Below are positions 1-5,641 of a DNA stretch of 5,800 nt, one piece after another; position 1 is the stretch's first letter, and every line of letters begins with the position of its first letter. The DNA comes from Rubrobacter sp. (GTDB taxonomy: Bacteria; Actinomycetota; Rubrobacteria; Rubrobacterales; Rubrobacteraceae): NCBI GenBank assembly GCA_019247245.1, contig JAFAPF010000091.1, positions 1-5,800 of the forward strand. Direction: 5' to 3'. The position numbers were made by a program, and so were the translations under genes. The notes under the pieces are model-generated. The model was not told the DNA's origin, did not search any database, and worked only from the letters and a program-made list of their open reading frames with translations.

Positions 1-837
1 CGCCCCAACTTCCACCGCTACTGCGAGGCTTTGACGGATCATTTCTATGAGCTCTCCGGCGATAGGCTTGGCGCGGACGATCCCGCGGTGCGCGGGGGCC
101 TGGCGAAGATAGGGCCATACTCCGTGATCCTGCTGGGCCATGATAAAGGTGCTGATGTCAAGAGCCGCGTCAAGAGCAACTTTGGTATGGCCCACCCGGA
201 AGGATACCGTAAGGCTGGCAGGCTCTACTCCCTAGCGGAGAGGTTAAATGTGCCCATCGTAGCGCTCATCGACACGCCGGGCGCCTTTGCTGGGTGTGAC
301 GCCGAAGAAAGGGGTCAGGCTTGGGCTATCTCTGCCGATCTGATGGCGCTGGCCCGCATCCCGGTGCCGGTCGTCGCTGTGGTGATCGGAGAGGGCGGAT
401 CGGGCGGGGCGCTCGCGATGTGCGTCGCCGACCACGTCGGGATGCTCGAGAATTCTTACCTTTCGGTGATAGCACCCGAGGCGTGCGCCTCAATAATCTT
501 CCGTGATAAGGAGCAGGCTGCCGAAGCCGCCGAAGCGCTCAAGCTGACAGCCGAAGATCTCCTAGCCCACGGGATCATAGACGAGGTGCTGCCTGAGCCC
601 CTGGGCGGCGCGCACAACGAGCCCGAGGGCGCTGTGGACGCTGTGGTTCGCTCTGTCGAAGGCGCTCTGGCCAAGCTCTCTAAGCTCGGGCCGGACTCTC
701 TCGTCAAGAGCCGCCACGAACGCTACCGGAGAATAGGGGCGCACCTCTCCGAGGGGGAAGCAGAAGGTAAGGAGCTGCCGTTGCGCAGGGTGGGAGAACA
801 GTCCCGAGAACAAAGTTCGCACCCGGCTCACGGGTAA
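1..837 (+). CDS. accA: Acetyl-CoA carboxylase carboxyltransferase subunit alpha, 5' end off the window
   Basis: Cytoplasmic subunit of the carboxyltransferase half of acetyl-CoA carboxylase; with AccD it moves the carboxyl group from carboxybiotin on BCCP to acetyl-CoA, giving malonyl-CoA for fatty-acid synthesis. The frame is open from base 1: the residues before the TTG at 31 (RPNFHRYCEA) align with the AccA segment RPxxxxY..., so that TTG is internal and the true start is upstream. Numbered from base 1, visible AccA hallmarks are the GDR element near residue 20, NFGMAHPEGYRKA (about 60-72), DTPGA (91-95), the oxyanion-hole glycine stretch GEGGSGGALA (130-139), SVIAPEACASI (about 154-164) and PEPLGGAH (199-206). 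About 90 N-terminal residues of a typical 310-320-residue AccA are missing; an accD-accA fusion upstream cannot be excluded. The TAA is at 835-837. The strand is opposite to pfkA. Identity is very secure. Confidence 0.96.
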   Translation, partial: RPNFHRYCEALTDHFYELSGDRLGADDPAVRGGLAKIGPYSVILLGHDKGADVKSRVKSNFGMAHPEGYRKAGRLYSLAERLNVPIVALIDTPGAFAGCDAEERGQAWAISADLMALARIPVPVVAVVIGEGGSGGALAMCVADHVGMLENSYLSVIAPEACASIIFRDKEQAAEAAEALKLTAEDLLAHGIIDEVLPEPLGGAHNEPEGAVDAVVRSVEGALAKLSKLGPDSLVKSRHERYRRIGAHLSEGEAEGKELPLRRVGEQSREQSSHPAHG

Positions 838-864
838 TTTCTGGGCGTGACGTCTGCCAAAGTC

Positions 865-1115
865 CTATTCTAGGAACAGCGGGATGGCGTTGGCGGGGAG
901 CGGGCGAAGTAGTAGCCCTGGCCGAGCTCGCAACTCATGTTCGTCAGTTCTTCGAGCTGCTTGGCATTCTCTATGCCTTCGGCGGTAACGCGGAGCCCGA
1001 GGGAGAAGGCGAGGTCGATGATGCCACGCAGCGCCTTGCGAGCTTCGGTTTCCTTTCCGAGGGCCTCTGCAAAGGAGAACGCTAACGAGATATGTCGTCT
1101 GGCGCTTCGCTTCGC
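865..1115 (-). pseudogene. C-terminal remnant of an EAL-domain (c-di-GMP phosphodiesterase) gene
   Basis: Reading the minus strand downward from about 1115 gives a recognisable end of an EAL domain: EALGKETEARKALRGIIDLA, then FSLGLRVTAEGIENAKQLEE, then LTNMSCELGQGYYFA. The AEGIE motif (catalytic Glu) and QGYYFA are conserved. Around 898-905 the frame breaks: the expected RPLPANAIPLFLE ending is present but in another frame, reaching a TAG at 865-867, consistent with loss of four bases (or an equivalent -1 shift) in a CG-rich stretch. Upstream of about 1115 the homology ends; the segment where the K-I-D motif should lie is degraded (HISLAFSF), and the EAL and DDFGTG motifs are absent. Intact EAL proteins hydrolyse c-di-GMP, but this copy has only about 80 of some 240 domain residues and cannot be active. 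It lies convergent to accA, 27 bases from its stop. The family is clear; exact limits are not. Confidence 0.8.
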
Positions 1116-1378
1116 GCTTGTGGCGGGCGTGGTGGCGGGCGTGCTCTTTCAAAGCCCCTGCCGCTGGAGCGCCTTTATCGAGGTAGCAGCTGTGGTGCTC
1201 ACATGAGGCCGTGGACTGCAGATCGGTGCATTGAGCGTCTGGGTCAGGGAACACTCTGCGAAACAGGCGAGGCGGATGACCGAAGGCTCCTGTACCACTC
1301 ACACAGATCCATCTTTAGCATACATAGGAAGTGGCAAGATTACTTCACACCCGCCGAGGCTTTGACGGGCAAACTCTC
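1116..1378. other. Stretch without recognisable gene between the EAL relic and pfkA
   Basis: Open frames here are short and overlap on both strands, and none gave a family I recognise. The stretch probably includes decayed upstream parts of the EAL gene, but nothing in it can be aligned by eye. It contains a perfect 12-base tandem duplication (1120-1143). I see no convincing terminator for pfkA: a weak 4-5 bp stem just past its stop (around 1351-1370) has no T tract. Confidence 0.5.
1120..1143. repeat. Perfect 12-bp tandem duplication
   Basis: GTGGCGGGCGTG occurs twice back to back (1120-1131 and 1132-1143) with no mismatch. It lies next to the point where EAL homology ends. The length is a multiple of three, so it would add four codons without shifting the frame. 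It looks like a replication-slippage event in decaying GC-rich DNA; no function is suggested. Confidence 0.85.
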
Positions 1379-2428
1379 TTAGCCGAAGAAGGTGGCGGCG
1401 GCTTCGTAGAGGTCTTCGGGTACGGTCTTGGTCTCGCCAGTTGCCTCGGCCAGAGAGACGGTGACGATGTCGTTGCCACGCAAGGCGACCATCTGACCCC
1501 ACTCGGCATTCTTGATCGCCTCGGCGGCCCTGAGGCCGTAGCGGGTAGAGAGGATGCGGTCATGGGCGGTGGGGGTGCCGCCGCGCTGAAGATGGCCTAA
1601 AACGACGTGGCGGGTATCTATACCGGTACGCTCTTTGATCTCTCCGGCCAGAGTCTGCCCGATACCGCCTAGCTGTACATGGCCGAACTCGTCCCTTTCG
1701 ACGCTCTGGGTGATGTACTCCTCACTCAACGTCACCCCCTCGCTCACGGCGATGACACCCCACTTGTCGCCTCTCTCGGTGCGCTTCTTGAAAAGGTCCG
1801 TTATTACGTCGAGATCCGGCTCGACCTCGGGGATGAGGGTAACATTCGCCGCGCCGGCGACTCCTGCCCCCCAGGTGATCCAACCTGCGTGCCGGCCCAT
1901 GATCTCGACTACCATAACCCTCTCGTGGCTTCTAGCCGTGGTTCTTACACGGTCTATGGCCTCGGTCGCGATCGCGACGGCGGTGTCGTAGCCGAAGGTA
2001 GTGTCGGTAGCTGAGAGGTCGTTATCGATGGTCTTGGGGCAGCCAACGAGCTGAACGCCGAAGTCGTCGTGGAGCCTCTTGGCGACGCCCAACGTATCGT
2101 CGCCGCCGATAGCAACGAGGGCGTCTATGCCGAACTCCTTCATGTTGTTTACAACCTTCTCGGCGTCGCCCTCTTCCTTGTAGGGGTTGGTGCGGGAGGA
2201 GTAGAGGATAGTGCCACCTTCTTCGAGGATGTAGCGGACGTTCTCGACGCCAAGCTCCTGGATGCTGTCGGGCTTCGGATCGAGTAGCCCACCCCATCCG
2301 CGCCGGATGCCCAGCACCTCGTATCCATAGTCCTCGATGCACTTCATGGTCACGGCCCGGATTACACCGTTCGACGCCGGGGCATCCCCACCTCCTGTGA
2401 GCATTCCGACCCTGTTCACCTCGGCCAT
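1379..2428 (-). CDS. pfkA: 6-phosphofructokinase, mixed-substrate group, predicted PPi-dependent
   Basis: Phosphorylates fructose 6-phosphate to fructose 1,6-bisphosphate in cytoplasmic glycolysis. The 349 residues are complete for the group III (actinobacterial) PfkA family. Motifs in order: GMLTGGGDAPASN (8-20, phosphoryl-donor loop), GGTILYSSR (71-79), GGDDT (108-112), PKTIDND (131-137, catalytic D135), MGRHAGW (177-183), SEG (229-231) and GHLQRGG (278-284, substrate binding). In ATP-using enzymes the residue after GGD is Gly (Gly104 of E. coli) and the residue before TIDND is usually Gly (Gly124). Here they are D111 and K132, the pair found in PPi-dependent PFKs such as that of Amycolatopsis methanolica. 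PPi use (reversible, EC 2.7.1.90) is therefore inferred. The ATG at 2426-2428 follows a strong ribosome site and the stop is TAA at 1379-1381. The gene is single and convergent with accA. Confidence 0.96.
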   Translation of the reverse strand: MAEVNRVGMLTGGGDAPASNGVIRAVTMKCIEDYGYEVLGIRRGWGGLLDPKPDSIQELGVENVRYILEEGGTILYSSRTNPYKEEGDAEKVVNNMKEFGIDALVAIGGDDTLGVAKRLHDDFGVQLVGCPKTIDNDLSATDTTFGYDTAVAIATEAIDRVRTTARSHERVMVVEIMGRHAGWITWGAGVAGAANVTLIPEVEPDLDVITDLFKKRTERGDKWGVIAVSEGVTLSEEYITQSVERDEFGHVQLGGIGQTLAGEIKERTGIDTRHVVLGHLQRGGTPTAHDRILSTRYGLRAAEAIKNAEWGQMVALRGNDIVTVSLAEATGETKTVPEDLYEAAATFFG

Positions 2429-2433
2429 CGTTT

Positions 2434-2440
2434 CCTCCCT
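2434..2440 (-). promoter_or_regulatory. Ribosome binding site of pfkA
   Basis: On the minus strand AGGGAGG lies five bases before the ATG at 2428. This near-ideal Shine-Dalgarno match supports that ATG over any other start and suggests efficient translation. Confidence 0.85.
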
Positions 2441-2464
2441 TTCTCGTAGCTTACCCTGGCTTTC

Positions 2465-2493
2465 AGTCTAGCTTTTATGCTGTTGGCCGTCAG
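2465..2493 (-). promoter_or_regulatory. Possible sigma-70-type promoter of pfkA
   Basis: On the minus strand CTGACG (2488-2493) and TAGACT (2465-2470) are separated by 17 bases. Each hexamer matches four of six consensus positions. The pair lies 36 bases before the pfkA ATG. Partial matches of this kind are common by chance, so this is a candidate only. Confidence 0.35.
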
Positions 2494-2519
2494 CAGCAGT
2501 TTTCTGGCTCTTACTGCTG
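2494..2519. repeat. Perfect 7-bp inverted repeat next to the pfkA promoter candidate
   Basis: CAGCAGT (2494-2500) and ACTGCTG (2513-2519) are exact reverse complements around a 12-base loop. The repeat directly abuts the proposed -35 box of pfkA on its upstream side. It could be an operator or a small RNA hairpin ending the relic at 2511-2690. There is no T tract, so it is not a standard intrinsic terminator. Confidence 0.4.
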
Positions 2520-2690
2520 TGATCCTGAGGAGCATACCTCCCTAGTGGTGGAAGCGCTGGTGAAAATGTCGTCCAGAAATCTTCGAGCATAGTAGGAGAA
2601 GAGCATGAAGCCGATGATGAAGGGAAGACGCCTAATATGAGTAAGAGGTCAAAGCCTTGCGGCACTACCTCCACGGCCATCCAGAACTGA
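2511..2690 (-). pseudogene. Possible remnant of a membrane-protein gene
   Basis: Two neighbouring minus-strand frames give hydrophobic, protein-like strings that join if one frameshift is assumed near 2623. The first contains VVPQGFDLLLILGVF (about 2623-2667). The second contains PFIIGFMLFSYYARRFLDDI (about 2565-2626) and runs to a TAA at 2511-2513. Together they resemble the last transmembrane segments and short cytoplasmic tail of a multi-pass protein. I cannot name a family. No usable start, ribosome site or long frame is present, and the stretch lies upstream of pfkA on the same strand, so any product would be broken. Chance hydrophobicity is a real alternative. Confidence 0.25.
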
Positions 2691-2927
2691 GAAGAACACC
2701 AAACCCCTAAGGAAGTACAAGAAAAGTTAGAGGAGCACAGCATACCTTTTGCCTCGGAATATGGCGCGATGGACGCGCTTGGTATAAGTAAGGGCGGCAA
2801 GCCTGGAAGCACGTGGCTCTGCACGCGGGCATGAACACGCTTCCGGCCGAGGAGAATGAACGATCACGGCTTCGTCTCCAAGTAGAGAGGGGAGTATGCA
2901 CGCCTGTGAGCACGATGCGCACAAGCA
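2691..2927. other. Stretch without recognisable gene before the IS630 relic
   Basis: Both strands carry short open frames (up to about 70 codons on the minus strand) with unusual composition and no family I recognise. A plus-strand stretch near 2870-2925 reads LQVERGVCTPVSTM, which faintly resembles the helix-turn-helix part of IS630 transposases and could be the decayed N-terminal half of the element downstream. That match is too weak to annotate. Confidence 0.4.
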
Positions 2928-3530
2928 ATGTTGGTTGACTTGGTTGCTGAAGCAGGTCGAAAGGCGATATTAGCCCAGTATGTATCCTTGCGCTTGCCCC
3001 TCTTTATACAGCTACTCCCCAAGAGGACGGGGCGAGCCTACTTGAAGGTAGCGCGTAATCGTGGGGCTAATACGACACTTCTTGCGAGAGCATGAGACTA
3101 TGAAAGGGATGGGGCCGTGCTCTTAGTGGTTGTTGGTAGCACTACCAAAGAGGTTTTTTGAGGCATACATACATAGAGAGAAAGAGAGAGCAGATATTGG
3201 TTCCTGCGCTTCTAGCCGGGCAGGTGGTGATCATGGGGATAACCTATCGGCTCATAAGAGCGAGAAGGTTAAGAAACTGCTCGAGGAGCAAGGCTGCGAG
3301 CTTATCTCTACTTAGCGCCCTACTCTCACCGGGTTTAAATCCCATAGAAGAAGAGGCTTTCTCAAAGATCAAGGGGATTTCTTGCGAAAGGCTGAAGCTG
3401 GCAGTTGGCAGACTTTACAGTAGAGGCATCGGTCAGGCGCTCTAAGCGATCAGTGCTCAAGATGCTTGCGGCTTCTTCGAGCATTGCGGCTACCCCAGGT
3501 GTGGGTCAAGTACTGTCAAACAGGCTGTAG
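2928..3530 (+). pseudogene. IS630-family transposase relic with multiple frameshifts and stops
   Basis: Decayed DDE transposase of the IS630/Tc1 superfamily. Pieces in the family order: SLRLPLF and KRTGRAYLKVARNRGANTTLL (2982-3086), then DYERDGAVLLVVVGSTTKEV (3096-3155); FEAYI, IERKREQILVPALLAGQVVI, and DNLSAHKSEKVKKLLEEQGC with the second catalytic Asp (3238-3297); LSPGLNPIEE with the catalytic Glu, then AFSKIKG; LRKAEAGSWQTL; and AISAQDACGFFEHCGYPR near 3446-3499. Lesions: TGA at 3093, a sixth T at 3154-3159, a 4-base CATA-type duplication near 3164-3174, two extra Gs near 3234-3237, a break near 3316-3335, a frame change near 3375-3428 and TAA at 3443 where the family has Glu. The first catalytic Asp region is unclear (VAEAG near 2946-2957) and the DNA-binding N-terminus is missing or unrecognisable. 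Such proteins normally cut and join element ends at TA targets; this copy is dead. I could not identify its terminal inverted repeats. Confidence 0.88.
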
Positions 3531-3969
3531 GAGGCGCTAGCTGCCGATAAGGTGTCTTCTTGGAAGCCCAAGCAGACTTTAGTTGCTAGCGGTCTCATAA
3601 GGTTTCATGTTGCTACATAAAGAAGGCCTCCACCCGGGTGTTCGAGACTGGCTAGGGACGCTTGTTCAGGGTTATCCATAATGTGCGTCTTTATTCGTTG
3701 TGCTGCATAGTAGTCTATCTCCTTACCGGTCACAGGTTCGTCTCAAAGCAGCAACAGGCACGAGTCTTCGCAGAATGGGGATACTACAAACAGCTGTGTC
3801 AAAAAGCAGCGGCCCTGTTGAAACAGTCGTTGTCGGGCAGGTTGGTGATTCGAAATAAGACCAAAACGAGTCTCAAGCACCTACAAAAAGGGTTCTCGGC
3901 ACCCAAAACGGAGGTCAGACAACCGCATGAAGGAGTTCTTCAACAGGCTCGACCAGTAACAAGATCTAC
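3531..3969. other. Stretch without recognisable gene between the IS relic and the phosphoesterase
   Basis: About 440 bases with no gene I can name. The longest open frame on the plus strand begins at a TTG (3662) with no clear ribosome site and runs into the antisense of the phosphoesterase gene. Its non-overlapping part contains lysine- and glutamine-rich text such as VSKQQQARVFAEWGYYKQLC. Another plus frame of about 35 codons ends at a TAA (3958-3960) after SDNRMKEFFNRLDQ. Either could be scraps of another mobile element, but I recognise neither. A 7-bp inverted repeat (CGCTAGC at 3535-3541, GCTAGCG at 3585-3591) starts just after the likely end of the IS630 reading frame. Confidence 0.45.
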
Positions 3970-5469
3970 TTACCGCAGCACTTCAACCTTCCGCCTCAGG
4001 AAGCTAGCTGCCTCCCCTACGGTTCGCACCTCCGCAGCTGCCACGTCCGCCTCGCCGATAGCAGTCTTCACAAGCTTGACGATATGCCTCTGAAGTGGGT
4101 TTAAGGGATCGTCGTTTGTAGTATACGCCTTGGGTACCATCCTGGGCTTGAGAATCGGCCAGCAATCACGGAGTCGTGGCTGGGATAGGCTGAACGCCTC
4201 CCGAAGGTCATTGGCAAATAGATCTCGCTCAGTCAGGTGGCCAAGACTCCACTTTTCTTCGAGAGTCTTCATAAACGAGGTATGTTGTAACGGCGTATTA
4301 ATTACCGTCCCCGCTGCTGTATAGGCTGACACTATAATCGCGGGTACGCGAACACCTAGGCGATCAAATCCGAAGTCCATCTGCCTGGTCTGCTCGTTCG
4401 GCTGCGGTTGCCTACCAGCAGGCGGCGGGACATGATCGTAGCACCCGCCATGTTCGTCGAAGGTGATAAGCAAGGCGGTGTTCAGATAGTTGCTCCCCAT
4501 CGGACTATCGGAGAGCCGTATGGCATCGTAGATCGTGGCGATCAAGGCCTCTCCCGCCAAAACACTCGAATGCCCAACGCGCCCAAATACTTTAGCCGGC
4601 GGGTGCATGTCGTTGTTATTGATGAACAGACGAGGCTCGATGAAGGCGTAGTGCGGGAGGTTTCCCGTTCTAGCGTCTTCAAAGAACTGCGACATGTAAC
4701 AGAAGTTCGCCCTGATGTGTCCCCAGAGCCGTGGGAAGTGGAGGATGGCAGTGAGCGGGAAGTGCTCTTGCGAATCATAGTAGACCTTCCACGATAGCCC
4801 CTTGCTCTCGAGCCTCTCGAAGATCGTCTCGGCGTTGTTGATCCCCTTCCTTACCCAGTTACTATAGGGCTCGTTGATGACCAGCCCAGATGATTGCGCA
4901 GCATGGAAGAACGATCGGTTGGGGAACGTCTGGCTAGGCACCTCGGAATGCCAGCGATTGCACACAGCGAACCCCCGAGCCAACGTGCTCATTACGGGAA
5001 CGGCCTCAGGGGGAAAGCAGTCCATGATGATCCGGTAGTCAGCATACCTCGGCTCCCTTCCGGTCAACACTTTATAGTTGTTGATGTAATCTAGGACGAA
5101 GCCGTTCATCGGGGCCTCGCTGGGAAGCTTGTCCGGTCGATTGTATGGTGGCTTCATCCGAGGTGCTTCGAGCCTAGCGTTCTCAGCTGGGAAAACAGTC
5201 CCGAACAGTTGGGTGTTAACATGGGGATATTCCTCACCTGGATCAGGGTTTGGGGCATCCATCGTATAGCCTGGTTGCACATTGACGTGTTCCCATTGGG
5301 CACAATCGGCTTCAGGCGGAATAGGATTGGAAAGGTTCTTCCCTGCTACGCCCTCGAAGTGCTGGCCGGCAGGAACCACCTCCGGCTCGTAAAGATATCC
5401 AAGGAGACTGTCGAATGAGCGGTTCTCCTCCATCAGAACGACGAAGTGATCGATGTTGTCGAAGGACAT
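3970..5469 (-). CDS. Phospholipase C / acid phosphatase-type phosphoesterase (PF04185)
   Basis: Member of the AcpA/PlcH-type phosphoesterase family, which hydrolyses phosphate mono- or diesters such as phospholipid head groups; the substrate here cannot be told. The product has 499 residues from the ATG at 5467-5469. Motifs in order: HFVVLMEENRSFD (8-20, metal-binding E and N), CNRWHSEVPSQTFPNR (170-185, candidate nucleophile T181), YAFIEPRL (274-281), NDMHPP (286-291), LITFDEHGGCYDHVPPP (334-350, metal-binding D338 and E339), GVRVPAIIVSAY (372-383) and HTSFMKTLEEKW (396-407). All core positions are present, so it is probably active. An in-frame TTG six bases upstream abuts the Shine-Dalgarno and is rejected as start. 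Most relatives are exported, many by Tat, but this protein enters the catalytic fold at residue 4, with no signal peptide. The TAA is at 3970-3972. It stands alone, flanked by relics. Confidence 0.93.
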   Translation of the reverse strand: MSFDNIDHFVVLMEENRSFDSLLGYLYEPEVVPAGQHFEGVAGKNLSNPIPPEADCAQWEHVNVQPGYTMDAPNPDPGEEYPHVNTQLFGTVFPAENARLEAPRMKPPYNRPDKLPSEAPMNGFVLDYINNYKVLTGREPRYADYRIIMDCFPPEAVPVMSTLARGFAVCNRWHSEVPSQTFPNRSFFHAAQSSGLVINEPYSNWVRKGINNAETIFERLESKGLSWKVYYDSQEHFPLTAILHFPRLWGHIRANFCYMSQFFEDARTGNLPHYAFIEPRLFINNNDMHPPAKVFGRVGHSSVLAGEALIATIYDAIRLSDSPMGSNYLNTALLITFDEHGGCYDHVPPPAGRQPQPNEQTRQMDFGFDRLGVRVPAIIVSAYTAAGTVINTPLQHTSFMKTLEEKWSLGHLTERDLFANDLREAFSLSQPRLRDCWPILKPRMVPKAYTTNDDPLNPLQRHIVKLVKTAIGEADVAAAEVRTVGEAASFLRRKVEVLR

Positions 5470-5475
5470 GTGCAA

Positions 5476-5482
5476 CTCCTTC
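5476..5482 (-). promoter_or_regulatory. Ribosome binding site of the phosphoesterase gene
   Basis: On the minus strand GAAGGAG ends six bases before the ATG at 5469. It touches the alternative TTG at 5475 directly, which rules that codon out and fixes the start at the ATG, with serine as residue 2. Confidence 0.85.
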
Positions 5483-5487
5483 GCTGG

Positions 5488-5541
5488 CTAAAGCTCGTTA
5501 TCCATCGTGCCAATGTAGCTGCGATGGTTCCCGATCGTCAT
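5488..5541 (-). CDS. Possible 17-residue leader peptide upstream of the phosphoesterase
   Basis: An ATG at 5539-5541 opens a short frame, MTIGNHRSYIGTMDNEL, ending in TAG at 5488-5490. It is preceded by a plausible ribosome site (GAAAGGG, 5550-5556, eight bases away). The stop lies 18 bases before the phosphoesterase ATG, and the two are in the same frame with only the TAG between them. It might be a translated leader, a coupled mini-cistron, or a former N-terminal extension cut off by the stop. No signal peptide, arginine run or amino-acid attenuator run is visible. Without comparison to relatives it remains a candidate. Confidence 0.3.
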   Translation of the reverse strand: MTIGNHRSYIGTMDNEL

Positions 5542-5607
5542 TGTACAAGCCCTTTCATAGGCCAAATCGAGTTCGCACTATATTCTTTAAGTCGAGAAGA
5601 AAGTGCT

Positions 5608-5634
5608 ATTTTATGTTGCAGTTTTGCTTGTAAA
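5608..5634 (-). promoter_or_regulatory. Possible promoter of the phosphoesterase gene
   Basis: On the minus strand TTTACA (5629-5634) and TAAAAT (5608-5613) are good hexamer matches, but the spacer is 15 bases, shorter than the preferred 17. They sit in the most A+T-rich stretch of the window (about 5570-5635), upstream of both the mini-ORF and the phosphoesterase. The A+T richness raises the chance of a false match. Confidence 0.35.
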
Positions 5635-5641
5635 ACGCTAG

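Noticed and set aside
31..33. TTG at 31 as the start of accA
   Set aside because: The frame is open to base 1 and the residues before the TTG match AccA, so the gene begins outside the window.
865..1302. A 145-codon minus-strand open frame
   Set aside because: Only its last residues match the EAL family tail; the rest is the wrong frame of the EAL remnant plus unrecognised sequence, so it is not a real gene.
1351..1370. Hairpin just past the pfkA stop as a terminator
   Set aside because: Only 4-5 paired bases with a long loop and no T tract.
1635..2014. Two plus-strand open frames of over 110 codons opposite pfkA
   Set aside because: They are antisense to conserved pfkA codons and arise from its codon bias; no ribosome site or family resemblance.
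4408..4797. A 129-codon plus-strand frame opposite the phosphoesterase
   Set aside because: Fully inside the sense-coding region with conserved motifs on the other strand; its text is a shadow of those motifs.
5473..5475. TTG at 5475 as the start of the phosphoesterase
   Set aside because: It touches the Shine-Dalgarno with no spacing; the ATG six bases further on has ideal spacing.
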